From NCBI GenBank assembly GCA_001887945.1, contig LDOQ01000076.1, positions 39,955 through 103,954 of the forward strand: a stretch of 64,000 nt of DNA. Direction: 5' to 3'. Positions 29,739 to 39,147 of this stretch are shown piece after piece. Position 1 is the stretch's first letter. Every line of letters begins with the position of its first letter. The notes beneath the pieces were generated by a model. That model did not search any database, was not told the origin of the DNA, and saw only the letters and a program-made list of their open reading frames with translations. Both the position numbers and the translations under genes were made by a program. The stretch comes from Spraguea lophii. Its lineage: Eukaryota; Microsporidia; Spragueidae.

Positions 29739-30908
29739 ATGCAATTGAAGCCAATTGAAGTAAAGCGCATGACACTTCATTCCTATATTGCAACTACCTT
29801 GGAAAAACTAGAGGTAAGCGACCGTGAAAAAGAAGCCATAACCAAATTAATGTTCCTCTCCAAAAAACAATTTGACGATCTTGTTGAAGATGTAATAGAA
29901 GAGATCGAAAGACGCACATTAAAAATACGCAAAACCTCTAACAGTAATGTTGTTACAGAAAGAATGCATTCAAAAAAACGTTTATCTAATCTCACAAGCA
30001 AAAGATTCAAAAACCTAGTTTTAGATGTATTTCTTGTCTTCAACCACAAATATCCTACCAAATCGACACAGAATTTAGAAGAAATAGAAGAATTAATACA
30101 ACAATTGGAAATGTTTATAACAGAATTAAAAAATGAAGATAATATTGTTAATAGCATAGAGATAACAACAGATACTAATGAAAGATATAAAATTATAAAA
30201 AACCATATACAAGAAATATGCGCACAAAATAATATATCTCAAGAATTTATAAAATATTTGGACGAACTAGTAAATATTACACCAATACAAACTATTAGTT
30301 CACCTATGATATTTTTAAAAGCAACAGAATATTTAAATAACACAAAAGATAAAAATATTTATAATTATCACAAAAATAATATTGTAAACAACATAAAAGA
30401 TAAATCTATCATTAGTGACAAAATTGTTAAACGAGAAATGATAAATATCATGGAATTGGTATTGTGTGATTTGAAAATAGACAATAAAATAGATTTGAAA
30501 GAAGAAATAGATATGTTAATTTCTATATTGGTGGAAATAAAGAATAAAGAAATAAATGAAAGTAAAGAAGATGGTGAAAATAAAGAAATGGTTGATTTAA
30601 ATAAAAATAAACCTGTAGATTTAGAAGATAATGAAAATTCTATTTCTAAGAGTTCTACTAAAAGTGATATGAAAATCGACGAAGAAATATTGAATGAAAT
30701 TAATGAAAATAAATTAGAAGAAGATACAATGTCTTTGAAAGAAAGAAGTTTACTTTGCTTAATAAAAATATATCATAAAGTAAAAGATGTTACAAATACA
30801 GATAAATTACAAAATATAATAAAAGAAATTGATGATGCAGAAGAAGTAGAAGAAAAAATATTGGAGAGTGCTTTAATAGTCAAAGATATTTTACATAATG
30901 TAAATTAA
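29739..30908 (+). CDS. Spa2/GIT-type protein with two Spa2 homology repeats
   Basis: This is a 389-residue protein, probably a cell-polarity or cytoskeletal scaffold. Residues about 20-110 contain two similar units. The first has LMFLSKKQFDDLVEDVIEEI and the second LSNLTSKRFKNLVLDVFLVF. This pattern (L-S-x-x-[RQ]-F-x-x-L-x-x-D-V) is that of the Spa2 homology domain of yeast Spa2/Sph1 and animal GIT proteins. The rest is Glu/Lys/Asn-rich with helical, partly coiled-coil character and a disordered acidic centre near residues 270-330. I start at the ATG at 29739; the frame is open a little further upstream but without an ATG. No CCC motif is present near the start. In Spa2 this domain binds MAP-kinase kinases and polarisome partners, which is an inference for this protein. 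Confidence 0.65.
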   Translation: MQLKPIEVKRMTLHSYIATTLEKLEVSDREKEAITKLMFLSKKQFDDLVEDVIEEIERRTLKIRKTSNSNVVTERMHSKKRLSNLTSKRFKNLVLDVFLVFNHKYPTKSTQNLEEIEELIQQLEMFITELKNEDNIVNSIEITTDTNERYKIIKNHIQEICAQNNISQEFIKYLDELVNITPIQTISSPMIFLKATEYLNNTKDKNIYNYHKNNIVNNIKDKSIISDKIVKREMINIMELVLCDLKIDNKIDLKEEIDMLISILVEIKNKEINESKEDGENKEMVDLNKNKPVDLEDNENSISKSSTKSDMKIDEEILNEINENKLEEDTMSLKERSLLCLIKIYHKVKDVTNTDKLQNIIKEIDDAEEVEEKILESALIVKDILHNVN

Positions 30909-31104
30909 ATATTCTTTAATTTACATTATTATTCTTTTTAAAATCTTGTAATTAAAAATATTTTTTTAATCCTTACGTATTCACTGTGCTTTCATTTATA
31001 ATTATTTTTAGAAATTGTCATAAATATTGTAATATTTTTATCATTCCTTTTATTTCATGTCTTAAAATAATATAATAATACTTTTACTATATTACTTAGA
31101 ATAT
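30909..31104. other. AT-rich spacer
   Basis: This is 3' flank of the Spa2-like gene, with nothing recognised. Confidence 0.4.
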
Positions 31105-31175
31105 GAATAGAATAAACTAACATATATATGTATTAATCTCATCTTATCTTATGCTCTCAAGAATATTTCTTCTTT
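31105..31175 (-). mobile_element. Short SINE-like body fragment, minus orientation
   Basis: On the minus strand it reads ATAAGATAAGATGAGATTAA then TACATATATATGTTAGT. This is the block that precedes the tail in other copies (GATAAGATTAATGCATAT...). It is about 70 bp and decayed. Confidence 0.4.
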
Positions 31176-31685
31176 ATAAAAAATGATTTATATTAGAAAT
31201 ATACAGAATTATAATTCAAAATATAAAGAATAACTTTAATGTATTTTATTTGATCATTATGGTTTATACTTATTCAATTACTCTTTAGATTATAATATCT
31301 TTTTTATAACGTAAAACATATTTATTATTAACTGAATTATCTTGTATCCAAATAAAATTATATAATAAATTATATATTGCAATATGCTTGATTGAAAAAT
31401 ATTAATTTATTATACTAAGATTATATAAATAATTGATTTGTCTTAATCAATACGTGAAAATAAATAAAAACTATGATAATAAAAAAGATATAAATTATTA
31501 TATTTTACTTTTTCTTATGAACAGATATAATAATAAAAAAGATATATCAATTGTTCTAATTTATTTTTCTTTATGAACAATTTTTAAACCGTTACTAGAA
31601 GAAAATAATCAATTTATAAATTATATTTTTTCATTGGCTGAAAATACGATAATAATAAAAATTATTTAAGACTTTTACCCTTCCA
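31176..31685. other. AT-rich spacer, nothing recognised
   Basis: This is upstream flank of the Has1 gene. A duplicated motif (TATAATAATAAAAAAGATAT-like near 31468-31545) is the only structure noticed. Confidence 0.4.
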
Positions 31686-33068
31686 ATGTCATTATTTTCT
31701 TCACTGCCAATTTCTACAAAAACACTAGAAAGTTTATCATTTCACAATTATACTGTTATGACCACAACTCAATCCAAAGTATTACCATCTCTTTTAAATA
31801 AAGAAAGTTTGATAATAAATACATCTACTGGAAGTGGTAAAACATTATGTTTTGTAATAAGTAGTATAGAATATATATATAAATCTTCTATATCTGATAA
31901 AAATGGAACTGTTGTTGTAATTACACCAACTAGAGAATTAGCATATCAGATATTTGATGTGTATGGAAAAATACTTAAATATCATAATTTATCTGTATCG
32001 GTGATAACAGGAGGATCGGATAAAAAATTAGAAGAAAAAAATTTGAAAAAAGGATGTAATATACTCGTATGTACTCCAGGGAGATTGTTAGATCATTTAA
32101 ATAATTATGATAAAACTGATAATGAGGTAAAAAATAAATGTATTAATCCTAAAGTTGTTATCATAGATGAAGTTGATAAAATGTTTGAAATAGGATTTAA
32201 AAGAGAAATAACTTCTATATTAAGTTATTTTAAACAGGAACAAATAATATTATGTAGTGCTACTCTAAATGAATATGTAATAGATTTCGGGAAAAAAATT
32301 TCTAACGATAAAATGTTATTACAGAAAGAAAGTGATAAAAATGATGGTCTAAAGATAATAGAATGTTTAGACAAACCGAATATCACATCATATTTTTCAA
32401 TTTTACCAGAAGAAAGAAAAATAGATTTTTTATTTAGTATTTTGAAGAAAAAAACCATTGTATTTTTTTCATCCTGCAACGAAGTTAATTTTTATTATGA
32501 AATATTTAAATTTATGAATTTTAATGTTTATATGTTACACGGTAAATTAAAACAAAATAAGAGAACTAATGTTTATAACAAATTTAATAAAAAAAGTGAT
32601 AAATCAGAAAATCAAATATTATTTTGTACTGATGTAGGTGCTAGAGGATTGGATTTTGAAGGTGTAGAAAGAATTATTCATTATGGGCTTCCTGTAGATG
32701 AGAATGAATATAAACACAGAATAGGAAGGACTGGAAGAAATGGAAAAGAAGGTAAAAGTATTATGATATTGACAAATTCAGAAAAAGAATATGCGAATAA
32801 TATTAATAATTATGTTGATAGTTGCAGTGAATTGAAAATTACTAAGATTAAAAATTTTGGTCCGAAATTAATAAAATTGGTAAAAAATAGTTTTACTTTA
32901 AATAGATTGGCTATGGATGCATTCAAATCTTTTTTGGAAGCTTATAGTAGTAGGAAAGATAAGAATGTTATAGATGTTAATAAATTAAATCTGGAAAAAT
33001 TGGCTGTTTCTTATGGATTTGATTATATGCCAAAATTAGATTTATATCAGAAAAAGAGAAAGAGATAA
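31686..33068 (+). CDS. HAS1: DEAD-box RNA helicase Has1 (DDX18)
   Basis: This is an ATP-dependent RNA helicase of ribosome biogenesis, acting in the nucleolus on 40S and 60S precursors. The 460-residue protein has TTTQSKVLPSLL (Q-motif region), Walker A TSTGSGKT at 46-53, TPTRELAYQ (motif Ia), TPGRLLDHL (motif Ib), DEVD in place of DEAD (motif II), SAT (motif III), FCTDVGARGLDF (motif V) and HRIGRTGRNG (motif VI). The Has1-specific C-terminal domain is preserved: NSFTLNRLAMDAFKSFLEAY and the YGFDYMPKLDL block. That tail decides Has1 over other DEAD-box proteins. The N-terminal extension is almost absent compared with yeast. CCC lies five bases upstream of the ATG. Confidence 0.92.
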   Translation: MSLFSSLPISTKTLESLSFHNYTVMTTTQSKVLPSLLNKESLIINTSTGSGKTLCFVISSIEYIYKSSISDKNGTVVVITPTRELAYQIFDVYGKILKYHNLSVSVITGGSDKKLEEKNLKKGCNILVCTPGRLLDHLNNYDKTDNEVKNKCINPKVVIIDEVDKMFEIGFKREITSILSYFKQEQIILCSATLNEYVIDFGKKISNDKMLLQKESDKNDGLKIIECLDKPNITSYFSILPEERKIDFLFSILKKKTIVFFSSCNEVNFYYEIFKFMNFNVYMLHGKLKQNKRTNVYNKFNKKSDKSENQILFCTDVGARGLDFEGVERIIHYGLPVDENEYKHRIGRTGRNGKEGKSIMILTNSEKEYANNINNYVDSCSELKITKIKNFGPKLIKLVKNSFTLNRLAMDAFKSFLEAYSSRKDKNVIDVNKLNLEKLAVSYGFDYMPKLDLYQKKRKR

Positions 33069-33259
33069 TTATTTTAAAAACTATTTATTCAGTGATAATA
33101 TAAATCTTAAAATAAAAATTATTATTTATTCATTGATGATAAGATAAAATATATTAAGATATAATAATTTCTAATATACCAATACAAAAATATATTTTAG
33201 ATTTCAAATAAATTTTTATTTATTAAATCCACATTATTTTAGTTCTACCGTTATTTTTA

Positions 33260-36200
33260 TTATTCTTTTTTTACTTTTTCTTTTCTTTCTTTCTTTACTA
33301 CAAATATACTAAATATTATTTTTTCTATTATCCAACACAATAATAAATCTAATAGGATATAAAATAAAACAATCTTCTTACTCTCCAAAGTAAATTCTAC
33401 AATTTCTAAAGATTTATTAAAATCTATAGAATATTCAAAAAGTACTGCGATAATAAATCCGATGATACTTAGAAGAAGGAGAAATAGTTTATAATTTTCA
33501 AATAAAGATTCTCTAAATGGTCTTCCAATATAATTCACTAAGAATGTACTTAACTGTTGGTATGTAGAAAATATAAAAAGTATAGAATTTATATTTGAGG
33601 GGGAGAATTTCAGTTCTACATTTGGACCAAATATTATAGGATCTTGTAATGTTAATGCATATTTGGTAACCTTGTAACATGTAAAAACATGTACAGCTGT
33701 TTGTAATATGGTAGAGGATAGAAGATATCTATTAAAGATATTAAGAGGAGGTCTTTCTTTGCTTATTTGTTTTAAAGGATCACATTTGGTTAAGAACATA
33801 AATGCTAAGGATAATAAAATACCAGTAACTGTCATTTGATAATCTCCAAATCTAACACCCAGGGAATCTATAACAGAAAGAGAGTATGCTGAGATAAGAG
33901 AATTCAATGCTAAAATCTTATACATTTGAACAGTGGTTACTAAGGTAGATCTTCCTTGGCGTATAATATCTAGGACTGAAGAAAGTGAGCCTGTTTTTGC
34001 AGTGAAAGGTGCTGCTATAGATGCATCTCCCATTTTTATCGTTTGCTCTTCTCCGTATTGTACTGTTTTAGTTATTTTTGTTGGTCTATCAACTAGAGCC
34101 ACACCGACATGTGCTTTTTTAAGAGCACCTACATCGTTGGTACCATCACCGCACATTAAAGTATATTTTCCAAGATCATTGTATTTCTGAATGATTTTTT
34201 CTTTGTGGTCTGGATTACTTCGAGCAAAAACTCTGATTTCTTGGAAGAGATCATTCAATGTTTTTTCTTCTGCATTAAAATCTTTGTTTATTTTGGATGC
34301 AAGAGAAATAAATTCTTCCTTTGAAAGATCTTTTTTCAAAAGTTGATCTATATCCGTTGATTCTGCTGCGTATCCATTATAAAAATTAAGATTTTTTGCT
34401 ACTTCTATGGCTGTTAATTTATTGTCTCCTGTTATCATTACTACCTTATGGTTAGATTCTAATAAATGCTCTATACATTCTTCACTTCCATCTTTTAATT
34501 TGCTTTCATAAAGAATAAATCCTTTAAATTTTAATTTTTGTTCTATTTGTGTTTTAGAACAGGTTTTATATTCTAAACCTATTTGTTTTCCTGCTACAGC
34601 CAATACTCTAAATCCTTTGGATGCATAATCTTTGTATGTTTCATCATAATTCTCTGGAATATTTTCTAAAAACTCTGCAATTTTCTCTGGTGCTCCTTTC
34701 ATACCTACATGATAAGTTTTAGATTGCTTCTTTTTAGATGTACCAGTATATTTCTTCATATAAACGACCGTCATTCTTCTAAGCTCACTAGAAAATAAAA
34801 ATCTCTTTTCGATTCTGAATGTAGTATCATTTATCGTTGAAGTATAATCATCTATCAAATTCATATTCAAATAAGAGAATGCACTCTTCTCCATTGGATC
34901 TCCTTCGATAAAACCATTATCTAATTTTATTAAAGAATGACAACTTCCAACTACACCATAGATATCAGAACCATGTATATCACCTTCTTTACCAGAATCA
35001 ATGATTTCTTTAACATCTAACATACTTTCTGTTAATGTTCCCGTTTTATCGAAAAAACAAGTATCTAATTTTCCAGCATAAGGTATTCTAAAAGGTTCTA
35101 AACAAAAAGTTCCTAGACCCATTAATTTTTGTAATGCTGCATTAACAGCAATGGTAAGCTCCAATGGCAATTCTGGTGGTACTACTGATGTAATTATCAA
35201 TATAGCTTCCAATAATATTTTATAACTACTTTTACCCATTCTCAAACCTTCTCTTATTGAATATCCTGCAGCAATCAATGCAAAACACAGTAAGAATAAT
35301 ATGAACAGAAAAGATTCTTTATCATTAGCATCCACCTTATCACTACTACACATCATCTTAGCTATTAATTTTCCTTGCATAGTTCCGAATCCTGTATTCA
35401 ACACAAAACATTTCATATTTTTTTCTATTTTCACAATCTCAGTTCCACCATACAAAATTCTTTTTTTATCATTCATGCTAAAAATTAAATTTTCATCAAC
35501 ATCTTCTATTCCTTCTTTGATATTAGGAACACTTTCTCCACTAAGCATAGCTTCATTGGCAGCACACCCACCACTAAGTATTAATAGATCACATGGAACT
35601 TGCATTTTATTATTAACCAAAATAATATCACCAGGATATAATTCAGATGTTTTTATTTTTTCTTCTTTACCATCAACAATTCTAACAACATCATAAACTT
35701 TTAAATTCATAGTTTTAAATTCTTTCATGGTTACAATACGTTGAAATACAACACCCATTTCAAATAAAACCATCATTACCAAAGAAAATAATGCATGATA
35801 AATATATTCATCTAAACACCATAATATTCCACAAAATATCTGAAATACAAAAAATGGTGCAACAGCATGCTCTAAAAAAAGAGTAAAAAATGTTGGTGGT
35901 TTAATATCAAAGATATTAGGTCCATAACAAATTTTATCTTCTTCTGAAAAATATGGTGATGTAGGATTTTTATAATATCCATAACTTCTTGCTGTGAAAG
36001 GATCTATATTTTTTATTTCTGCATTAATTCTATATTTTATTTTATTGTGTTCAAAATATCTTAAAATTTCAGAATTATTTTTTATTGAATGTATTTTACA
36101 TAAAGAATTTTCATATAAAATATAATCACATTCTTCCAAAGAAGATTCCTTCATTGTAAGCAATATTCTCATTTTTACAAACCAAAATGTTGATAAAAAA

Positions 36201-36337
36201 AGAAATATTGATAATAATGTAAGAAAGAAAGGTACTATCTGATATGATTTTGTTAATGCTACAATCAGTGGTATATATGCTACAGGTAGTAAGTAATAAC
36301 AATATAATATTGATCTTGATTTGAAATACATGGGCAA
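33260..36337 (-). CDS. SPF1: P5A-type transmembrane ATPase (Spf1/ATP13A1)
   Basis: This is an ER P-type ATPase. The P5A class is known as a transmembrane-helix dislocase that removes mistargeted tail-anchored and other segments from the ER. The 1025-residue protein has several N-terminal membrane segments, an actuator domain with MLSGESVP, and the P5A signature PPELP at 387-391 in the ion-path helix. The phosphorylated Asp430 lies in DKTGT. KGAPE is the nucleotide-binding block, and MITGDNKLTA and CGDGTNDVGALKKAHVGVAL are the hinge motifs. Six further membrane segments follow. All catalytic motifs are intact. CCC directly precedes the ATG. At this size it is close to the yeast protein minus short insertions. 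Confidence 0.95.
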   Translation of the reverse strand: MPMYFKSRSILYCYYLLPVAYIPLIVALTKSYQIVPFFLTLLSIFLFLSTFWFVKMRILLTMKESSLEECDYILYENSLCKIHSIKNNSEILRYFEHNKIKYRINAEIKNIDPFTARSYGYYKNPTSPYFSEEDKICYGPNIFDIKPPTFFTLFLEHAVAPFFVFQIFCGILWCLDEYIYHALFSLVMMVLFEMGVVFQRIVTMKEFKTMNLKVYDVVRIVDGKEEKIKTSELYPGDIILVNNKMQVPCDLLILSGGCAANEAMLSGESVPNIKEGIEDVDENLIFSMNDKKRILYGGTEIVKIEKNMKCFVLNTGFGTMQGKLIAKMMCSSDKVDANDKESFLFILFLLCFALIAAGYSIREGLRMGKSSYKILLEAILIITSVVPPELPLELTIAVNAALQKLMGLGTFCLEPFRIPYAGKLDTCFFDKTGTLTESMLDVKEIIDSGKEGDIHGSDIYGVVGSCHSLIKLDNGFIEGDPMEKSAFSYLNMNLIDDYTSTINDTTFRIEKRFLFSSELRRMTVVYMKKYTGTSKKKQSKTYHVGMKGAPEKIAEFLENIPENYDETYKDYASKGFRVLAVAGKQIGLEYKTCSKTQIEQKLKFKGFILYESKLKDGSEECIEHLLESNHKVVMITGDNKLTAIEVAKNLNFYNGYAAESTDIDQLLKKDLSKEEFISLASKINKDFNAEEKTLNDLFQEIRVFARSNPDHKEKIIQKYNDLGKYTLMCGDGTNDVGALKKAHVGVALVDRPTKITKTVQYGEEQTIKMGDASIAAPFTAKTGSLSSVLDIIRQGRSTLVTTVQMYKILALNSLISAYSLSVIDSLGVRFGDYQMTVTGILLSLAFMFLTKCDPLKQISKERPPLNIFNRYLLSSTILQTAVHVFTCYKVTKYALTLQDPIIFGPNVELKFSPSNINSILFIFSTYQQLSTFLVNYIGRPFRESLFENYKLFLLLLSIIGFIIAVLFEYSIDFNKSLEIVEFTLESKKIVLFYILLDLLLCWIIEKIIFSIFVVKKERKEKVKKE

Positions 36338-37352
36338 TAAATAAATTATTTTAATTTAAAAGATTTTAATTATAAAAAAGAATAATATTTTTCTTTAAAT
36401 AATATTTTATTTATATTCTTTATTGTTTTTATTCTTAATTCAATAGAATTTCATTTTATTCTTTTTATATAATAAATTAAAATTATAATAGATTGAATGT
36501 ATTCAATTATTTCTTCTCTTATGTTCAATCATAATCTTATTATTAAATCCGTGTAAATTAGGTTAGGTGAGGTTAGATTATAATCAGATAAGGTTAGGTT
36601 ATTTATAAATAAAAATATTTATTTAATTGATTATAGGATAAATTCTCTTTGGATATAATTATAAATATTTGTTTCGTATTTATTCTAAGAATTAAAATTA
36701 TTATATTTTCTTACTAAAGGAGAAACCCTTTTTTTAAAACATAAAATTTATTCGAAATATTATTTCCAGTATAATTAAGAAAAAATATAATTTTTAAAAA
36801 GCAGAAAATTTTATATCATTTGTGTTTATTAAATAAATATTATTCTGACTCTTTTTTACAATTTAAAATAATATTTTATCTAATAACTTCTATTTATTGA
36901 GTTCAATATAATATTTTATAAAAAAATCATGTAAAATTATTAAATGATTTCATTGTGTATTTTTTATGTAAAAATATTTTTTATTTTCAGATAATTATAT
37001 ATTTAAAAATTAAAAAAAATAATAATAATGTAAGTAACTTTTATAAATAACTGTTTTTTTATAACGAAAAACAGAAAATCCAAAAATAGAAATATATTTT
37101 TTCCTAATAAAAAATTATTTTATGTAAAATAAAAAAAATATATAATTGTATTTAATATACAACAGTTTTATTATTTAATATTGTTGATTGTAATGAAACG
37201 AATTTAAATATAATGTTTGTTCTTACTGTTATGATGTCTATATTATAGTTTTTAGGTTTTGAATATATAACTTTAACATTGTGGATCTCATATTAAATAT
37301 ATGTCAAGAATATTGATTTTTTCAATTTAAATATTAATTTTCAAACTAAGCC
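36338..37352. other. AT-rich spacer with TTAGG-like runs
   Basis: The only structure is TAGGTTAGGTGAGGTTAG at 36559-36576 and AAGGTTAGGTT at 36590-36600, irregular TTAGG-like motifs. The rest is simple A+T sequence with no gene. Confidence 0.4.
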
Positions 37353-38281
37353 ATGAATAACATTTTAAACTGCTTTATTATGATTTACATTTTCATTACT
37401 AATAATATTATTATACAAAATATTAAAGCTACAAATGTTAAATATTCAGGAAATAGAAAAAATAGAATATTTGAATTAACTGATATTCAAGAAGAAGAAT
37501 ATAAAATCGATGGAAAATTGAAGATTTTTTCAAATATACATGACTCACCACAATATAAATCTATAAAAATAACGGAAATAGAATATGAAGGAGTTCATAT
37601 TGCATTGGTAGACAAATATGGTAGTATGATTCATGTAAAAGAATCTGAATTTCATAGAATAAGAAACGGAAATCTAAGATGATCGATGATGAATATTATT
37701 TTGAAATTATATCAATAATTTTTAACGTAACTGCATTTATTGAGGAAAAATGTTTTCGAACAACTTTATGGTGTGGTTGTAAAACAAATCCAATAAATAT
37801 TTCATCGCCAATAGATCAAATAATAGAAACATCATTAGCTTCTCTTGAAATGGATGTTTGTTATAGAGGTATAATTCTTTCAGAGAATGATAATTTTGAT
37901 AATATGACAGCTTCAGATTCTCAATGTTTAGAAAGTCAAAGTATATATTATAACGTAGATAGTTCGATAGATAAGACGGGTTTATATTCTTTATGTGATT
38001 TAACAATCAAAAAAGGTTTTAGTATCTATAATATTAATAAGTTTTTATTTACTAATCTCAAATATCCAGTATATACTAAAATTTACTTTAAACCATCTGA
38101 CCGAAAAATGATAAATGGATATATTGGAAATAATATTCAACAAGGTAATATGAATGAAACAATATCATTTTCCTGTACAAGAGCCAATAGTTCAGGAAAT
38201 AAGTGCAATAGGAAAATGATTCAAAATGGGAATAACATAGAACATCAAACAGCGTCAGACGATACTCTGAGGATGTTATAA
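37353..38281 (+). pseudogene. Frameshifted paralogue of the secreted protein at 9.2-10.1 kb
   Basis: Two abutting frames make up one ancestral gene. The first, 37353-37682, encodes 109 residues with a signal peptide and ends just after the RNGNL block. The second, from 37679 to 38281, encodes the rest of the same protein (FNVTAFIEEKCFRTTLW, then MINGYIGNNIQQGNMN). The intact paralogue reads through this point without interruption. The two frames overlap by four bases (ATGA), so a small net indel near 37680 explains the break. It may be true pseudogenisation or an assembly error in AT-rich sequence. Conserved blocks continue on both sides, so decay is recent or absent. The second frame could also be translated on its own, but it would lack a signal peptide. 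Confidence 0.75.
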
Positions 38282-38561
38282 TACGACATAAGAATAAAAT
38301 ATTGTTTTAAACAAAAAATTTTTTTTCTACCAAACTGTTTAAAAAGTCACTGAATTTTTTGTATAAAAACCACCTTTATAACGTAACCTTTCGATTTTTA
38401 TTCTAATTTATTTCTCATGCATATCAAAACAAAAGAATATTTACAAGAAAAATGTAAAATTCAAATATTTGCAACGCGCAGTTGATGTAAAGTTTTTATA
38501 AATATAATTTCTAATTCATATTATCATCGTAGGTCTTATTTCAAGTGTAAATATAAATATT
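38282..38561. other. Spacer, nothing recognised
   Basis: This is the 3' flank of the broken secreted-protein locus, with no supported feature. Confidence 0.4.
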
Positions 38562-39019
38562 ACCCTATTTGACTGAATGATCGTAAGATGATAATCAGAT
38601 TTCACATCTAACGAGTTAGAATACATCACCCAGAAGAATTTTCAAAACAACAATAAAAGAAAAGAAGGAAAGAAGATTGTTAAATGTATGAATATTTACC
38701 AACCTAACATTGGTTCAATCGTCTACGTCGCTCTCATTACCAGATTAAAATAGTGTTTACCTGATGCAGTTGTAACTCTTTTATTAATTTGAGGCTCAGC
38801 CAATATTATACCAAAAAAATAGGTTCAGAATCTTCAAAAAACAACATAATGATAATTATTATGTACATAAAATTATAACACTCTGAAGTATATGATAAGA
38901 TTAACATATCTATAAAAAAACGGGTTAATACGTTTTTAAGTATGTACTAAAAACTAAAATTTATACTCCAAGATAAGTCACAGTTAATTAAGAAATTTCT
39001 ATAAATAAAATGTCATTAA
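38562..39019 (+). mobile_element. SINE-like element, nearly full length, type-B tail
   Basis: The head region at 38562-38640 has decayed boxes but keeps the junction CACCCAGAAGAATTTTCAAA. The body has TACCAGATTAAAATAGTG, CCTGATGCAGTTGTAACTC, GGCTCAGCCAATATTATACC and ATAAGATTAACATATCTATA. The tail has AAGATAAGTCACAGTTAATT and TTCTATAAATAAAATGTCAT. At about 458 bp it has the same length as the 8.4-kb and 56.8-kb copies. Confidence 0.7.
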
Positions 39020-39147
39020 AAAAGAAATTCATAATATAGTAAACTTGATATTACCAAGAAACTTTATAAATTTAATAAATCTTATAATCAAAGAAGTTTA
39101 AAATACAAGAAGATATTATTTTAATGTAGTCAATAATAACATTTATT

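Noticed and set aside
35301..35696. 131-codon plus-strand frame within the P5A ATPase gene
   Set aside because: It is antisense to a clearly conserved coding region and has no motif of its own.
36559..36600. Internal telomere array
   Set aside because: The TTAGG-like motifs are too few and irregular to call an array; kept only as a low-interest finding.
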